Both the position numbers and the translations under genes were made by a program. DNA of 64,000 nt from Brevibacillus thermoruber 423 (GTDB lineage Bacteria; Bacillota; Bacilli; Brevibacillales; Brevibacillaceae): contig NZ_ATNE01000001.1 of the NCBI RefSeq assembly GCF_000454065.1, forward strand, positions 64,501 through 128,500. The letters run 5' to 3'. The stretch's first letter is position 1; each line of letters opens with the position of its first letter. Under the pieces are notes generated by a model. That model saw only the letters and a list, made by a program, of their open reading frames with translations. It searched no databases and had not been told where the DNA came from. Shown here piece by piece: positions 37,979 through 46,985 of the stretch.

Positions 37979-38203
37979 ATGGAAAAATCGTTTTACTACC
38001 CGGTAAGCTGGCGCGACGCCCAGCGGTACAAGACGCTGCTGAACGCCAAGGGGATCCCCTACCGGATCCAGTCACCCGTGGACCTGCCTGTGCTGGAAGA
38101 TGGCGAACTGGCCATTGTCTTTCCTTCCATCCCGCTCCGCCTCTACGCCTGGGTACGAACGCAGTTTGTCCGGGACGGGCTGCGGTATCCCGATTTTCCG
38201 TAA
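37979..38203 (+). CDS. Small hypothetical protein
   Basis: A 74-residue protein starting MEKSFYYPVSWRDAQRY, with LEDGELAIVFPSIPLRLYAW. I do not recognise a family. The amino acid composition looks like a real folded protein, while the competing frame through the same DNA gives a low-quality Arg/Pro-rich sequence. An AAAGGTG site is about 12 bases before the ATG, so the start is only moderately supported. Confidence 0.6.
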   Translation: MEKSFYYPVSWRDAQRYKTLLNAKGIPYRIQSPVDLPVLEDGELAIVFPSIPLRLYAWVRTQFVRDGLRYPDFP

Positions 38204-38507
38204 ATCCTGCGCCCGTCTTGCGCCCCCGCCAAGCCATTGATCGGGAGATGGCAATCGTATATGATGGAATCACATCAGACGGAATTTTCAGGCAGTATGG
38301 CGGAGACATCCTTACAAGCCAACGGAAACAGGCGGGAATGATAGGTCTGGGAAGACAAATGCGAACAGAACGGACAAAACGTGTCCCGCCGCCCATTCCC
38401 GCACAGGACGGCCCAGCCGGAATGGGCGGCGCGGTTCCCGGTTACCTGCTGACGCCGGAGAGCCGCCGGTTCGGTCAGCGAAAACCAAGAGGAAAGACGG
38501 TGAGAAC
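38204..38507 (+). promoter_or_regulatory. Long structured leader of the P1 peptidase gene
   Basis: A promoter TTGATC (38237-38242) N17 TATGAT (38260-38265) starts a leader of about 235 bases. The leader contains a 13-bp perfect stem (38387-38399 / 38419-38431) with a 19-base loop and no T-tract, so it is not a simple terminator. No coding sequence is supported in the stretch. Confidence 0.5.
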
Positions 38508-39494
38508 GTGACGCAGAAGCGGAACGAGGAATACGGAAGCATCGTGGACGTACCGGGCGTCAAGGTGGGACAGGCGCAGGACGAGGCGGCGCTGACGGGC
38601 TGTACGGTGTTGGTCATGGAAAACGGGGCCGTCTGCGGCGTCGATGTGCGCGGCTCTGCCCCCGGCACGCGAGAAACCGATCTGCTCCACCCGACCCACC
38701 TCGTCGAACAGGTGCACGCCATCTGCCTGTCGGGGGGCAGCGCGTACGGATTGGATGCGGCAAGCGGCGTGATGCGCTGGCTGGAAGAGCGGGGCATCGG
38801 GTTTGACGTCGGCGTGGGCGTCGTTCCCATCGTGCCCGCCGCCGTGCTGTTTGACCTGTCCGTCGGCAGCGCCAAGGTGCGGCCCGATCAGCAGATGGGG
38901 TACAGAGCGGCCCGGCAGGCGAGCACCCATCCGGTGAAGCAGGGCAACGTCGGGGCGGGAACCGGCGCGACGGTCGGGAAGCTGGCCGGCATGCGCCACG
39001 CGATGAAAGGCGGCCTCGGCTCCGCCTCCCGCCGCCTGCCGAACGGATTGGTCGTAGGGGCGATCGTCGCCGTCAACGCCGTCGGCGAAGTGCGCGATCT
39101 GAAGACCGGCAGGGTATTGGCCGGAGTGCGGGACGAGCACGGACAGATTCGCGACATCCTCTCCCTGATGATCGAACAGGGCTCTTCACCCGTCCGGCCC
39201 GGAACGAACACGACGATTGCCGTCGTGGCGAGCAACGCCAATTTCACAAAGGCCCAGGCCAACAAGGTGGCGCAGATGGCTCACGACGGCCTGGCCCGGA
39301 CGATTTTCCCCATCCACACGATGCACGACGGCGACACCATCTTCGCGGCCGCCACCGGCGGAGTGGACGCCTCCGTCGATCTGGTGGGCACGCTGTCGGC
39401 GGAAGTGCTCGCCGAAGCGGTCGTCAACGCGATCCTCGCCGCCGAGAATGCGGGGGGAATCCCGGCCTATCGCGATCTGCGCCCCCAGGCCTGA
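38508..39494 (+). CDS. P1 family peptidase (DmpA/BapA-type, S58)
   Basis: A 328-residue member of the self-processing N-terminal-nucleophile aminopeptidase family. It contains the family segments SIVDVPGVKVGQAQDEAALTG, ICLSGGSAYGLDAASGVMRW, GNVGAGTGATVGKLAG and, near the processing site, TNTTIAVVASNANFTKAQA. Known members release N-terminal D- or beta-amino acids. The start is GTG 38508 with GAGGAAAGACGG upstream. Whether it self-cleaves cannot be seen. Confidence 0.92.
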   Translation: MTQKRNEEYGSIVDVPGVKVGQAQDEAALTGCTVLVMENGAVCGVDVRGSAPGTRETDLLHPTHLVEQVHAICLSGGSAYGLDAASGVMRWLEERGIGFDVGVGVVPIVPAAVLFDLSVGSAKVRPDQQMGYRAARQASTHPVKQGNVGAGTGATVGKLAGMRHAMKGGLGSASRRLPNGLVVGAIVAVNAVGEVRDLKTGRVLAGVRDEHGQIRDILSLMIEQGSSPVRPGTNTTIAVVASNANFTKAQANKVAQMAHDGLARTIFPIHTMHDGDTIFAAATGGVDASVDLVGTLSAEVLAEAVVNAILAAENAGGIPAYRDLRPQA

Positions 39495-39545
39495 CGCCGG
39501 TGCAGCCCGCGCCGCTTGGCAATCCTGTCGGGCCGTACGGCCAAC

Positions 39546-39586
39546 GCCCTCCGGCTGGACGAACCGCCGCCGGAGGGCTTCTTTAT
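39546..39586 (+). terminator. Terminator of the P1 peptidase gene
   Basis: A perfect 10-bp stem GCCCTCCGGC / GCCGGAGGGC (39546-39555 / 39569-39578) with a TTCTTTAT tail. Confidence 0.82.
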
Positions 39587-39649
39587 GGGTTCCGAACAGG
39601 GGCTTCCTCCGACCCCGCGCGTTTTTCGTTCACGAGCGGGTTCCCGTAC

Positions 39650-40720
39650 TCACTCGACCTCCACCGTCCAGCCGTACGGGTCGGCAATTTCTCCGTACTG
39701 GATGCCGGTCAAGGTGTCATAGAGCTTCGCGGTCAGTTCTCCGATCCGTTCCTGATTGATGACCAGGCTGTGATCATTCCAGCGCAGCTCTCCGATCGGG
39801 GAAACGACCGCCGCCGTCCCCGTGCCGAACGCTTCCTCCAGTTCGCCCTTGGTGTACGCGTCGTACAGCTCCTCCATCGACAGCTTCTCTTCACGAACGG
39901 GAATGCCCCAATCGCGCAGAAGATGGATGACGGAGTCCCTCGTAATTCCGCCCAGGATGCTCCCGTTCAGGGCAGGCGTCCACACTTCCCCTTTGATTTT
40001 GAAAAACACGTTCATGCTGCCTACTTCCTCAATGTATTTGTTCTCGATGGCATCCAGCCACAGCACCTGTTCATAGCCTTTTGCATTCGCTTCTTCCTGT
40101 GCCTTCAGGCTGGCCGCGTAATTGCCGGATACCTTGGCAAAGCCGGTCCCTCCCCTGACGGCGCGGACGTAGCGGCTCTCCACATGGATCTTGACCGGCT
40201 TCATCCCCCCTGCATAGTAGGCGCCGACGGGTGAAAGGACGATCACCAGTTTGTACGACTCGGATGCCCGGACCCCCAAACAGGGCTCTGTGGCGAACAT
40301 GAGCGGACGTATGTAGAGCGACGTTCCCCGTTCCTGCGGCACCCAGTCTTTTTCCAGGCTGATCAGGGTTCGCAAAGCCTCCAGGAACACCTCTTCGTCA
40401 ATGGGCGGCATGCTGAGTCTGGCACCGGACAGGTTCAACCGCTGCGCGTTTTTTTCGGGCCGGAACAGCAGGATACGATTGTCCCTGGTCCGATACGCTT
40501 TCAAGCCTTCGAATACGGCCTGCCCGTAGTGAAGCACCATGGCCGCCGGGTCGAGCGCAAGCGGCGCGTACGGAACGATTCTCGGATCGTGCCATCCTTT
40601 TTCCGCAGAGTAGTCCATGACAAACATATGGTCGGTAAAATACCGGCCAAACCCCAGACTGCCGCTGTCGGGCTTCTCTTTTTTGCGGTCGGTTTGCGTG
40701 ACGGTGATCGGGTACGACAT
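39650..40720 (-). CDS. ilvE: Branched-chain amino acid aminotransferase
   Basis: This class-IV PLP aminotransferase of 356 residues performs the last step of leucine, isoleucine and valine synthesis and the first of their degradation. The substrate loop is HYGQAVFEGLKAYR, the PLP lysine is probably Lys196 in GTGFAKVSGNYAAS, and the phosphate-binding region is LNGSILGGITRDSV. It belongs to the longer BCAT subgroup. No T-box or leader ORF was seen in the 236 bases upstream. It is a single-gene unit. Confidence 0.95.
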   Translation of the reverse strand: MSYPITVTQTDRKKEKPDSGSLGFGRYFTDHMFVMDYSAEKGWHDPRIVPYAPLALDPAAMVLHYGQAVFEGLKAYRTRDNRILLFRPEKNAQRLNLSGARLSMPPIDEEVFLEALRTLISLEKDWVPQERGTSLYIRPLMFATEPCLGVRASESYKLVIVLSPVGAYYAGGMKPVKIHVESRYVRAVRGGTGFAKVSGNYAASLKAQEEANAKGYEQVLWLDAIENKYIEEVGSMNVFFKIKGEVWTPALNGSILGGITRDSVIHLLRDWGIPVREEKLSMEELYDAYTKGELEEAFGTGTAAVVSPIGELRWNDHSLVINQERIGELTAKLYDTLTGIQYGEIADPYGWTVEVE

Positions 40721-40878
40721 CTTCCATGCATCTCCCTTTTCTTCGATACGAATCGTTATTACTCGTAACTATAGCACAACCGCCCTAAAAATGAAAAACT
40801 ATTCAGAACATTAATATGGCGGTCATGCAGATGCGGCTGCGTTCGATACGCGAATCGCAGCCGTACTGTCGTTTTCGC

Positions 40879-40922
40879 AAAAAAGGAGACCTCCCTTGAG
40901 CCAAAGAAGCCGGGAGGTCTCC
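40879..40922 (-). terminator. Terminator of the ABC-F gene
   Basis: A perfect 11-bp stem (40885-40895 / 40912-40922) with TTTTTT on the minus strand, 36 bases beyond the stop at 40958. Confidence 0.9.
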
Positions 40923-40957
40923 TGCAAAAAGAACGAAACCTGCGCCTGAGCGGCAGA

Positions 40958-42904
40958 CTACTTGCTGCGCTCAATCTCCTCGATCAGCGCGGACAGCTCC
41001 GCCCAGCGATCAATCGCCGCCTCCAGCTCCGCCGACACCTGCTGTTCTTCCGCAAACAGCTTTTCCACCTTGGCGTAATCGCTGCCCGCTTCGGCAATCG
41101 CTTGTTTCAACGCCGCGCTCCGCTCCTCCAGCGCCGCGATCCGGGACTCGATCTCCTCCCACTCTTTCTGCTCCTTGTAGGAAAGCCTGCGAGGACGGTT
41201 GGTTCCCCTAGCCGCTCCGCTTCGGTCGCGGGAGTCGGACGCCGGTACGGACTGCGCCTTGTCCGCGTGCCGCTTGGACAGGGCTTCCGCTTCCTGTTCC
41301 TGGCGTCTTGTGTCCAGGTACTCCGAGTAATTGCCCATGAAGTGGCGAATCTTCCCGTCCCCTTCAAAGGCAAACAGGTGGTCAACAGTCCGATCCAGGA
41401 AGTAACGGTCGTGGGACACCGTAATCACCGTGCCGGGGAAGTGTTCCAAATAGTCTTCCAGGATGCTCAGCGTCTGAATGTCCAGATCGTTCGTCGGCTC
41501 GTCCAGGAAAAGGACGTTGGGTTCGCCCATCAGCGTGCGCAGCAGGTAGAGACGCCGTTTTTCCCCGCCCGACAGCCGGGAGATGGGCGTCCACTGCAGG
41601 TGAGGCGGAAACAAAAATCGCTCCAGCATCTGGGACGCGGTGATCGTCTGGCCGTCGCTGGTGTGAATCACTTCGGCCGCTTCCTTGACGTATTCGATCA
41701 CCCGCAGGCTTTCTTCCATCTCCACGCTCTCCTGCGTGTAGTAGGCAAGTTTGACCGTCTGCCCCACCTCGATGGTTCCCGTGTCCGGCTGGATTCGGCC
41801 CGCGAGCATGTTCAGCAGGGTCGATTTGCCGCTGCCGTTGGGGCCGATGATGCCGACGCGGTCCCCGGGCAGGACGATGTAGCTGAAATCGTCAATCAGC
41901 TTGCGATCCCCGTACCCTTTGCTGATGTGCTGGATCTCCATGACGGTTTTGCCCAATCGGCTGGCCCGCAGCGACATCTCGATCGTTTCCGCCGGTCCGT
42001 CCACTTTTCGGTCGCGCAGTTCCTCCACCCGTTGGACGCGGGCCTTCTGTTTGGTCGTCCGCGCTTTTGCGCCCCGGCGCAGCCAGGCCAGCTCCCGCCT
42101 CAGCAGGTTCTGCCGTTTGCTTTCCGCGGCCGCTTCGCGCTCTTCCCGTTCCGCCTTCTTTTCCAAAAAGACGGCGTAGCTGCCCTCATAGCTGTACAGC
42201 TTGCCGCGGTCCAGCTCGAAAATGCGGGTGGTGACGCGGTCGAGAAAATAGCGGTCGTGCGTGACGAACAAGAGCGCCCCTTTGTAGCGGGAGAGGTACT
42301 CTTCCAGCCACTCCACCGTTTCGTTGTCCAGGTGGTTGGTCGGCTCATCCAGGATGAGCAGGTCTGCCGGTTGAATCAGGGCGCGGGCCAGTGCCACCCG
42401 TTTGCGCTGCCCGCCGGACAGCTCGTGCACCTGTTGGGAAAAATCGTGGATGCCCAACTGCGTCAAGATCGTTTTGGCCTGGGTATTGGCCTCCCAGGCA
42501 TCGGCCGCGTCCATCCTGCTCTGCAGCGAAAACATCCGCGCCTGTTTCCTCTCGTCATGCGGGTCGGTCTGCAGGTCAGCCACGGCCTGCTCGTACTCGC
42601 GCAGCAGTTGGATGAGCGGCGAGTCGCCGTAAAACACCTGTTCCAGAACGGTGGAGTTTTCCGCGAAAACCGGATGCTGCGGCAAATACTCCACGCGAAA
42701 GCGGTTGGCGTGAACGATGCTGCCGCTGTCTGCCGTCTCCTGTCCGGCCAGGATTTTCAACAGCGTGGATTTGCCCGTACCGTTGACGCCGATCAGCCCG
42801 ATCCGCTGCTGTTCGGCGATATGAAAGGAGATGTCGTCAAACAGGACTTTCTCCCCGTAGCTCTTGGAGAGATGTTCGACCGATAAGATGTGCATTGTCG
42901 TCAC
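40958..42904 (-). CDS. ABC-F family ATPase
   Basis: A 648-residue protein with two tandem ATPase domains and no membrane segment. Walker A sites are GVNGTGKST and GPNGSGKST, signatures LSGGQRKR and LSGGEKRR, Walker B LLILDEPTNHLD and VLFLDEPTNDLD. The linker between the domains and a C-terminal coiled coil (EEIESRIAALEERSAALKQ) place it near Uup/YfmR types that act on stalled ribosomes. It starts at GTG 42904 or ATG 42895; the ribosome-binding site is weak either way. Confidence 0.92.
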   Translation of the reverse strand: MTTMHILSVEHLSKSYGEKVLFDDISFHIAEQQRIGLIGVNGTGKSTLLKILAGQETADSGSIVHANRFRVEYLPQHPVFAENSTVLEQVFYGDSPLIQLLREYEQAVADLQTDPHDERKQARMFSLQSRMDAADAWEANTQAKTILTQLGIHDFSQQVHELSGGQRKRVALARALIQPADLLILDEPTNHLDNETVEWLEEYLSRYKGALLFVTHDRYFLDRVTTRIFELDRGKLYSYEGSYAVFLEKKAEREEREAAAESKRQNLLRRELAWLRRGAKARTTKQKARVQRVEELRDRKVDGPAETIEMSLRASRLGKTVMEIQHISKGYGDRKLIDDFSYIVLPGDRVGIIGPNGSGKSTLLNMLAGRIQPDTGTIEVGQTVKLAYYTQESVEMEESLRVIEYVKEAAEVIHTSDGQTITASQMLERFLFPPHLQWTPISRLSGGEKRRLYLLRTLMGEPNVLFLDEPTNDLDIQTLSILEDYLEHFPGTVITVSHDRYFLDRTVDHLFAFEGDGKIRHFMGNYSEYLDTRRQEQEAEALSKRHADKAQSVPASDSRDRSGAARGTNRPRRLSYKEQKEWEEIESRIAALEERSAALKQAIAEAGSDYAKVEKLFAEEQQVSAELEAAIDRWAELSALIEEIERSK

Positions 42905-42950
42905 CCAAACTTGTTGGAAATATGGTTCAACCCGTTTTCATGAAGATAGC

Positions 42951-42976
42951 AAAAAACCAGGGGACTTCTCCCCTGG
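42951..42976 (-). terminator. Terminator of the gene at 43203
   Basis: CCAGGGG/CCCCTGG (42957-42963 / 42970-42976) with TTTTTT on the minus strand, just upstream of the ABC-F gene. Confidence 0.85.
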
Positions 42977-43202
42977 CACCCGTTTTTTCCCGATGGGGCT
43001 TGTGACAGGATCCGTACCTGCGATCGATTGCTGACAGCTCATTGGCTCTACAACATGTCACGAAAGGGGAAATCCTCGCCGTTTCATCGTAGCAAAACAC
43101 GGCTTCTTTCGTCAAAGGGGGCGGCCGATCCCGCGCAGACGGTTCCGCCAAGCGAAGGCCATTCGACGCGGAACAGACCGCCGTCCCTGAGCGTTCCAGG
43201 GA

Positions 43203-43685
43203 TTACTGCAGGGAAAACAGCAGTTTTCTGCCTTCCTTCGAAACCCGAACGCGATCAGTATGCTTCAATGCCTTTTGAATAATTATGTATGGACTTGGCC
43301 AATCGACGCCCTTCTTCTGTTGCAGTTCGTCGTACAGCTCTGCCAGCGTCAGCGGCGCCGCCGCTTCCTCCAGAATCGCTTCAACCTCCCTGGCGATGCC
43401 CGGATAATCGTGGTGCTGATACGCCTTTCTGGGCTTCCCCACCTGCTTGTCCAACACATCTTTTGGAAGCGCCTGCCAGCTCACAGGGTCCTCTTCCCGC
43501 CCTGCGGTATCGACAGGAACGCCATACTGCTCGTCCAGCTCACGGATTCGGTGCAAAAGCTGCTTGATCTCGTGCCCCAATTCTTTGTCACGATCAACGT
43601 ACTCGCGTCTCAAGGATACCCGCAGTTCCAGCAATGACTGCAGGGTCATCTGTAACGCCTTCCGTTCATGAAACGCTGCAGACAT
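43203..43685 (-). CDS. Hypothetical protein with N-terminal helical and C-terminal winged-helix-like part
   Basis: A 160-residue protein not recognised as a named family. Residues 1-55 are predicted helical and charged (LRREYVDRDKELGHEIKQLL, HRIRELDEQYG). The C-terminal part (ILEEAAAPLTLAELYDELQQ, then PSPYIIIQKALKHTDRVRVS) has the pattern of a winged helix as in HARE-HTH/RpoE-like modules. The ribosome-binding site GGAGGAG before ATG 43685 is strong. It is a monocistronic unit. Confidence 0.7.
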   Translation of the reverse strand: MSAAFHERKALQMTLQSLLELRVSLRREYVDRDKELGHEIKQLLHRIRELDEQYGVPVDTAGREEDPVSWQALPKDVLDKQVGKPRKAYQHHDYPGIAREVEAILEEAAAPLTLAELYDELQQKKGVDWPSPYIIIQKALKHTDRVRVSKEGRKLLFSLQ

Positions 43686-43974
43686 ATTCTCCTCCTCTGT
43701 TTTCGTTTGTAACCATCATAAACCATTTCCTGGATGGCGAGGAGTACCTGCAGTCCTGAAAGAGCGGCGCGGATTGAAAAGCGAGTAGGATTCCAGGCGG
43801 TTGAACGCGTGTCTGCGCAGGGCCCGGCAAGACAAAAGTCCTATGGGAATCGGGACGCAGACACATGCGGAATGGTGCGGAATGGTGTGGAGGGAAGCCG
43901 GCTGCGCGGAATCGTCCGGGGGTGCGGAGCGGAACTCCGGCTGTCCCCCGCCCGCCGTTTCTCGGCCTAACGGA

Positions 43975-44727
43975 CTACGCGCACATTACTGATTGCAGGA
44001 TGGCCAGGTTGGCCTGTTCGTTGAGCCGGAGCTGATCGGCGTGACGCCAGACGTCGGCTGGCGGCACCGGCAGTTCGCCGCAGACGTCGATGCCGAGGAC
44101 GTTTTTCGTGCGGACGAGCGCCTGCAGTGCCGCGAGCAGTTCCCGCAGATGCATGTTTCCATGATCCCAGTTGGTTACGGCGAAGGCGCGATTCAGCACG
44201 TCCTTGTCGATACTGATGTACACGTCTTCGGTCGGGATCAGGGAAAGCAGTTCCTGCGGTTCGCCTGCGTTTGGCCGCAGGACGATTTTCCCCTGCGCAT
44301 CCGGCAGGCAGAGATTTCGCTCCGCAGAAACGCCGACGATCAGCACGTGCTGCAGATGCGGAAGGCGGGCTGCCGCCTCGGCCACCCACGATCCGCACGA
44401 CAACAGCCCGGACATGCCGTCCGAGAGCTTCGCATCGGTGTGGTTGTCGAACAGGACGAGGCTGAACGGCCGGTTGATTTCGCTGAGCAGAAGATAGGTG
44501 ACATAGTGATAATTTCCGTTTCCGATAAACGTGATGCCGCGACCGGTCCGGGCGGACAGCCTGCGGCCGATTTCTGTCAGCGCCCTCTCTGCGCAAAACA
44601 GGTTGGCTTCCGCAATGTCCGCAAGGTCGATCCATTCGTCGGCAGCGTCGGACAGCTTGTGCTGCCAGGGATATGCGTTGTCAAAGTTCAGCAACGTCAC
44701 GTCATGATGAAGGAGTCCCATGATCAT
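43975..44727 (-). CDS. Arginase/agmatinase-like (ureohydrolase superfamily) protein
   Basis: A ~250-residue protein with two of the three metal motifs of ureohydrolases: LVLFDNHTDAK (DxHxD) and VYISIDKDVLNR (SxDxD). The first motif, normally GGDHS, is replaced by FIGNGNYHYV, so it is a divergent member. A late DVCGE may correspond to the catalytic Glu. The substrate is not predictable. The start is ATG 44727 after GGAAAGGA; an ATG two codons later is also possible. Confidence 0.75.
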   Translation of the reverse strand: MIMGLLHHDVTLLNFDNAYPWQHKLSDAADEWIDLADIAEANLFCAERALTEIGRRLSARTGRGITFIGNGNYHYVTYLLLSEINRPFSLVLFDNHTDAKLSDGMSGLLSCGSWVAEAAARLPHLQHVLIVGVSAERNLCLPDAQGKIVLRPNAGEPQELLSLIPTEDVYISIDKDVLNRAFAVTNWDHGNMHLRELLAALQALVRTKNVLGIDVCGELPVPPADVWRHADQLRLNEQANLAILQSVMCA

Positions 44728-44855
44728 CAAATCCTTTCCTTGCGAAAACGAGATCGTGCTCAGGTGTTCCTTTCATGAGGTGTCGGATATGAACTTTGTT
44801 GATGGTTTTATTATACAACACGGACGCCGGGGAGGTAAAAGCGGGGGGTGCACGT

Positions 44856-44892
44856 AAAAAAAAAGCTCCGACCACCATGAAAGTGATCGGAG
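44856..44892 (-). terminator. Minus-strand terminator without an obvious gene
   Basis: A 10-bp stem with one mismatch (44866-44875 / 44883-44892) is followed on the minus strand by nine T residues. No minus-strand gene ends here; the nearest upstream is a weak 64-codon frame. Confidence 0.65.
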
Positions 44893-45072
44893 GAGTAGTA
44901 CGTGAATACGTTCATTATATGCACGATTGATACAGATGTCCTTAGGCGGTTGATGGAAAGACAGGAAAGAATCTCTTTTTTTTCATCTGCATGCGAATGG
45001 GTCATTCACCCATGCCGGACCGGGTGCGTACCTTGTTTTCGAAAAAGACTTTTTCGACAGGGAGGATTCGGC

Positions 45073-45885
45073 GTGGGATACTACGTGAGAGTAGAGCCGG
45101 ACGTGAAGATCTATGTGGAAGATGTCAACCCGGCGGGCAGGAAGGCCATCTTGTTCATACACGGTTGGCCCGCAAACCATAAGCTGTTTGAATATCAGTT
45201 TGATCACCTTCCCCAAAGCGGGTATCGCTGCATCGGGATGGACCTCAGGGGATTCGGCCTTTCCGACAAGCCGTGGAGAGGCTACAGCTACGATCGGCTG
45301 GCAGACGACGTCCGAGGCGTGGTGGACGCACTGCAATTGCAGCAGTTTACCCTCGGGGGTCACTCCGTGGGGGGAGCGATCGCCATTCGCTACATGGCTC
45401 GCCACAACGGATACGGGGCAGCCAAACTGGCTTTGTTCGCCGCCGCTGCTCCCAGCTTCACGAGACGGCCCGATTTTCCCTATGGATTACCCAGGGAAGA
45501 TGTGACGAAACTCATACAGGACACGTATCGTGACCGGCCGAACATGCTTCGGGGATTTGGCGACATGTTTTTCTTCCAGCATGTGACGGGGCCCTTTTCG
45601 GATTGGTTCTTCCAGTTGGGGCTGCAGGCAGCAGGTTGGTCCACCGCGGCGGTTGCCGCCTCCCTCAGGGACGAAAGCCTGTTTGCCGATCTCGGCAAGA
45701 TACGCGTTCCCACGTTGATTCTTCACGGGATTCATGACAAGGTCTGCCCGTTTCCATTGGCTGTCGCCCAAAAAGAGGGGATCCGACACGCCAGGCTTGT
45801 GCCGTTTGAAAACAGCGGCCACGGATTGGTTTGGGAAGAGCGTGACAAGTTCAACAAGGAATTGGCGCGATTTATCGAGGAATAA
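45073..45885 (+). CDS. Alpha/beta hydrolase
   Basis: A 270-residue alpha/beta-fold hydrolase close to non-haem haloperoxidase/esterase types. The oxyanion motif is FIHGWPANHKLFEY, the nucleophile Ser in LGGHSVGGAIAI, the acid Asp in LHGIHDKVCPF and His in ENSGHGLVWEE. The start is GTG 45073 with GGGAGGA upstream; the frame extends to 44902 but overlaps less likely sequence. The substrate is unknown. Confidence 0.92.
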   Translation: MGYYVRVEPDVKIYVEDVNPAGRKAILFIHGWPANHKLFEYQFDHLPQSGYRCIGMDLRGFGLSDKPWRGYSYDRLADDVRGVVDALQLQQFTLGGHSVGGAIAIRYMARHNGYGAAKLALFAAAAPSFTRRPDFPYGLPREDVTKLIQDTYRDRPNMLRGFGDMFFFQHVTGPFSDWFFQLGLQAAGWSTAAVAASLRDESLFADLGKIRVPTLILHGIHDKVCPFPLAVAQKEGIRHARLVPFENSGHGLVWEERDKFNKELARFIEE

Positions 45886-45934
45886 GCGGGGAGCGGGACG
45901 TTCTCTCGGGACGGTTGACCTTTCGGCAGACAGG

Positions 45935-45960
45935 AAAAAAGCAGGGGAATCCTCCCCTGC
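45935..45960 (-). terminator. Terminator of tRNA-Thr
   Basis: An 8-bp stem (45941-45948 / 45953-45960) with TTTTTT on the minus strand, seven bases after the tRNA 3' end. Confidence 0.88.
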
Positions 45961-45967
45961 CTGTGTA

Positions 45968-46042
45968 TGGTGCTGGTGAAGGGACTCGAACCCCCGACCT
46001 GCTGATTACGAATCAGCTGCACTACCACTGTGCTACACCAGC
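45968..46042 (-). tRNA. tRNA-Thr (anticodon CGT), CCA encoded
   Basis: On the minus strand the acceptor stem GCTGGTG/CACCAGC, a D-arm with AGTGGTAG, the anticodon stem-loop GCTGA-TTCGTAA-TCAGC (anticodon CGT, reads ACG), a T-arm with GGTTCGAGTCC, discriminator A and an encoded CCA are all present. The length is 75. It is transcribed as a single gene from a promoter at 46108-46136. Confidence 0.97.
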
Positions 46043-46107
46043 ATTGTTTTCTTTTGTGATTCACGCTCGACCGACCGGTTTATTTGTCGATCGCGCTCAC
46101 AGGTTTT

Positions 46108-46136
46108 ATTCTAGTAAACATTCTACAAAAAATCAA
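46108..46136 (-). promoter_or_regulatory. Promoter of tRNA-Thr
   Basis: TTGATT (46131-46136) and TAGAAT (46108-46113) on the minus strand, 17 bases apart, about 66 bases before the mature tRNA 5' end. Confidence 0.72.
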
Positions 46137-46170
46137 GAGGAAAATGAAAAAAATCCTCCATTTTTTTCTG

Positions 46171-46899
46171 TCAGTGTCCCGACAGCTTCTCTTCCACCAT
46201 TTTCAACACGGTGCCGATCGATGCGTCGTCGATCACCAGGTCGGCCAGATCGTCCAAAGGTGTCGGCTCTCTGTTGACGATCACCAGCCTGGCCCCGGCC
46301 GCTTTTGCCTGCTGCGGAAACCAGTTGGCGGGGCTGACCACGAGCGACGATCCCAGCACGAGAAACAGGTCGGCCTGTTCCGTCCACTCCGAAGCCTTCG
46401 CCAGCGCCGCTTCCGGCAGCGCCTCTCCGAACAGCACGACCGCCGGACGAAGAAAACCGCCGCAATCGCAAACCGTCCCGTCCGGCTGCAGGTAACGCGC
46501 CGCCGGGTACGTCCGCTCGCACGCCAGACAGCGCAGCGTGCCCAGGGTGCCGTGCAGTTCGACCACGTTCCGGCTGCCCGCCTGCTGATGGAAGCCGTCC
46601 ACGTTTTGGGTGATGATTCCGCGAATCCGCCCGCGCCGTTCCCATTCGGCCAGAATGGCGTGCCCCGCGTGCGGACGGCAGGCCAGGAGCCCTTCGATGC
46701 GCATCCGGTAAAAGGCGGCAAACCCCTCCCGATTGTGCCGCAGCGCGTGGGTGCTGGCCAGTTGGGTCGGGTCCTTTCCCCGCCAGATTCCCGTCAGCGC
46801 CGAACGAAAGTCGGGCAGCCCGCTTTCCGTCGACATGCCCGCTCCCGTAAACACGACGGCATGTCTGGCCTCCCGCAGCCATTCCACCAGCTTGTTCAT
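46171..46899 (-). CDS. NAD-dependent protein deacylase (sirtuin)
   Basis: A 242-residue Sir2-family enzyme that removes acyl groups from lysine using NAD. Motifs: FTGAGMSTESGLPDFRS, TQNVDGFHQQAGS, ELHG with the catalytic His, a zinc site CLAC ... CDCG, FGEALP and LVLGSSLVVSPA. No N-terminal extension. It diverges from the phosphatase gene, with an 86-base shared upstream region. Confidence 0.95.
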   Translation of the reverse strand: MNKLVEWLREARHAVVFTGAGMSTESGLPDFRSALTGIWRGKDPTQLASTHALRHNREGFAAFYRMRIEGLLACRPHAGHAILAEWERRGRIRGIITQNVDGFHQQAGSRNVVELHGTLGTLRCLACERTYPAARYLQPDGTVCDCGGFLRPAVVLFGEALPEAALAKASEWTEQADLFLVLGSSLVVSPANWFPQQAKAAGARLVIVNREPTPLDDLADLVIDDASIGTVLKMVEEKLSGH

Positions 46900-46985
46900 C
46901 CGCGATCCCTCCCGTTTTCACGCAAACGTCCCCTACACATATTGTATAGGAAGAGAGTTGCGTTTGTATACGAGGAGGCGTCGGC

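Noticed and set aside
37972..38511. Alternative 180-codon frame over the small gene at 37979
   Set aside because: Its sequence is Arg/Pro-rich and low quality, while the 74-codon frame reads like a folded protein.
40721..40957. Possible T-box or attenuator ahead of ilvE
   Set aside because: No T-box core or leader peptide rich in Leu, Ile or Val was found.
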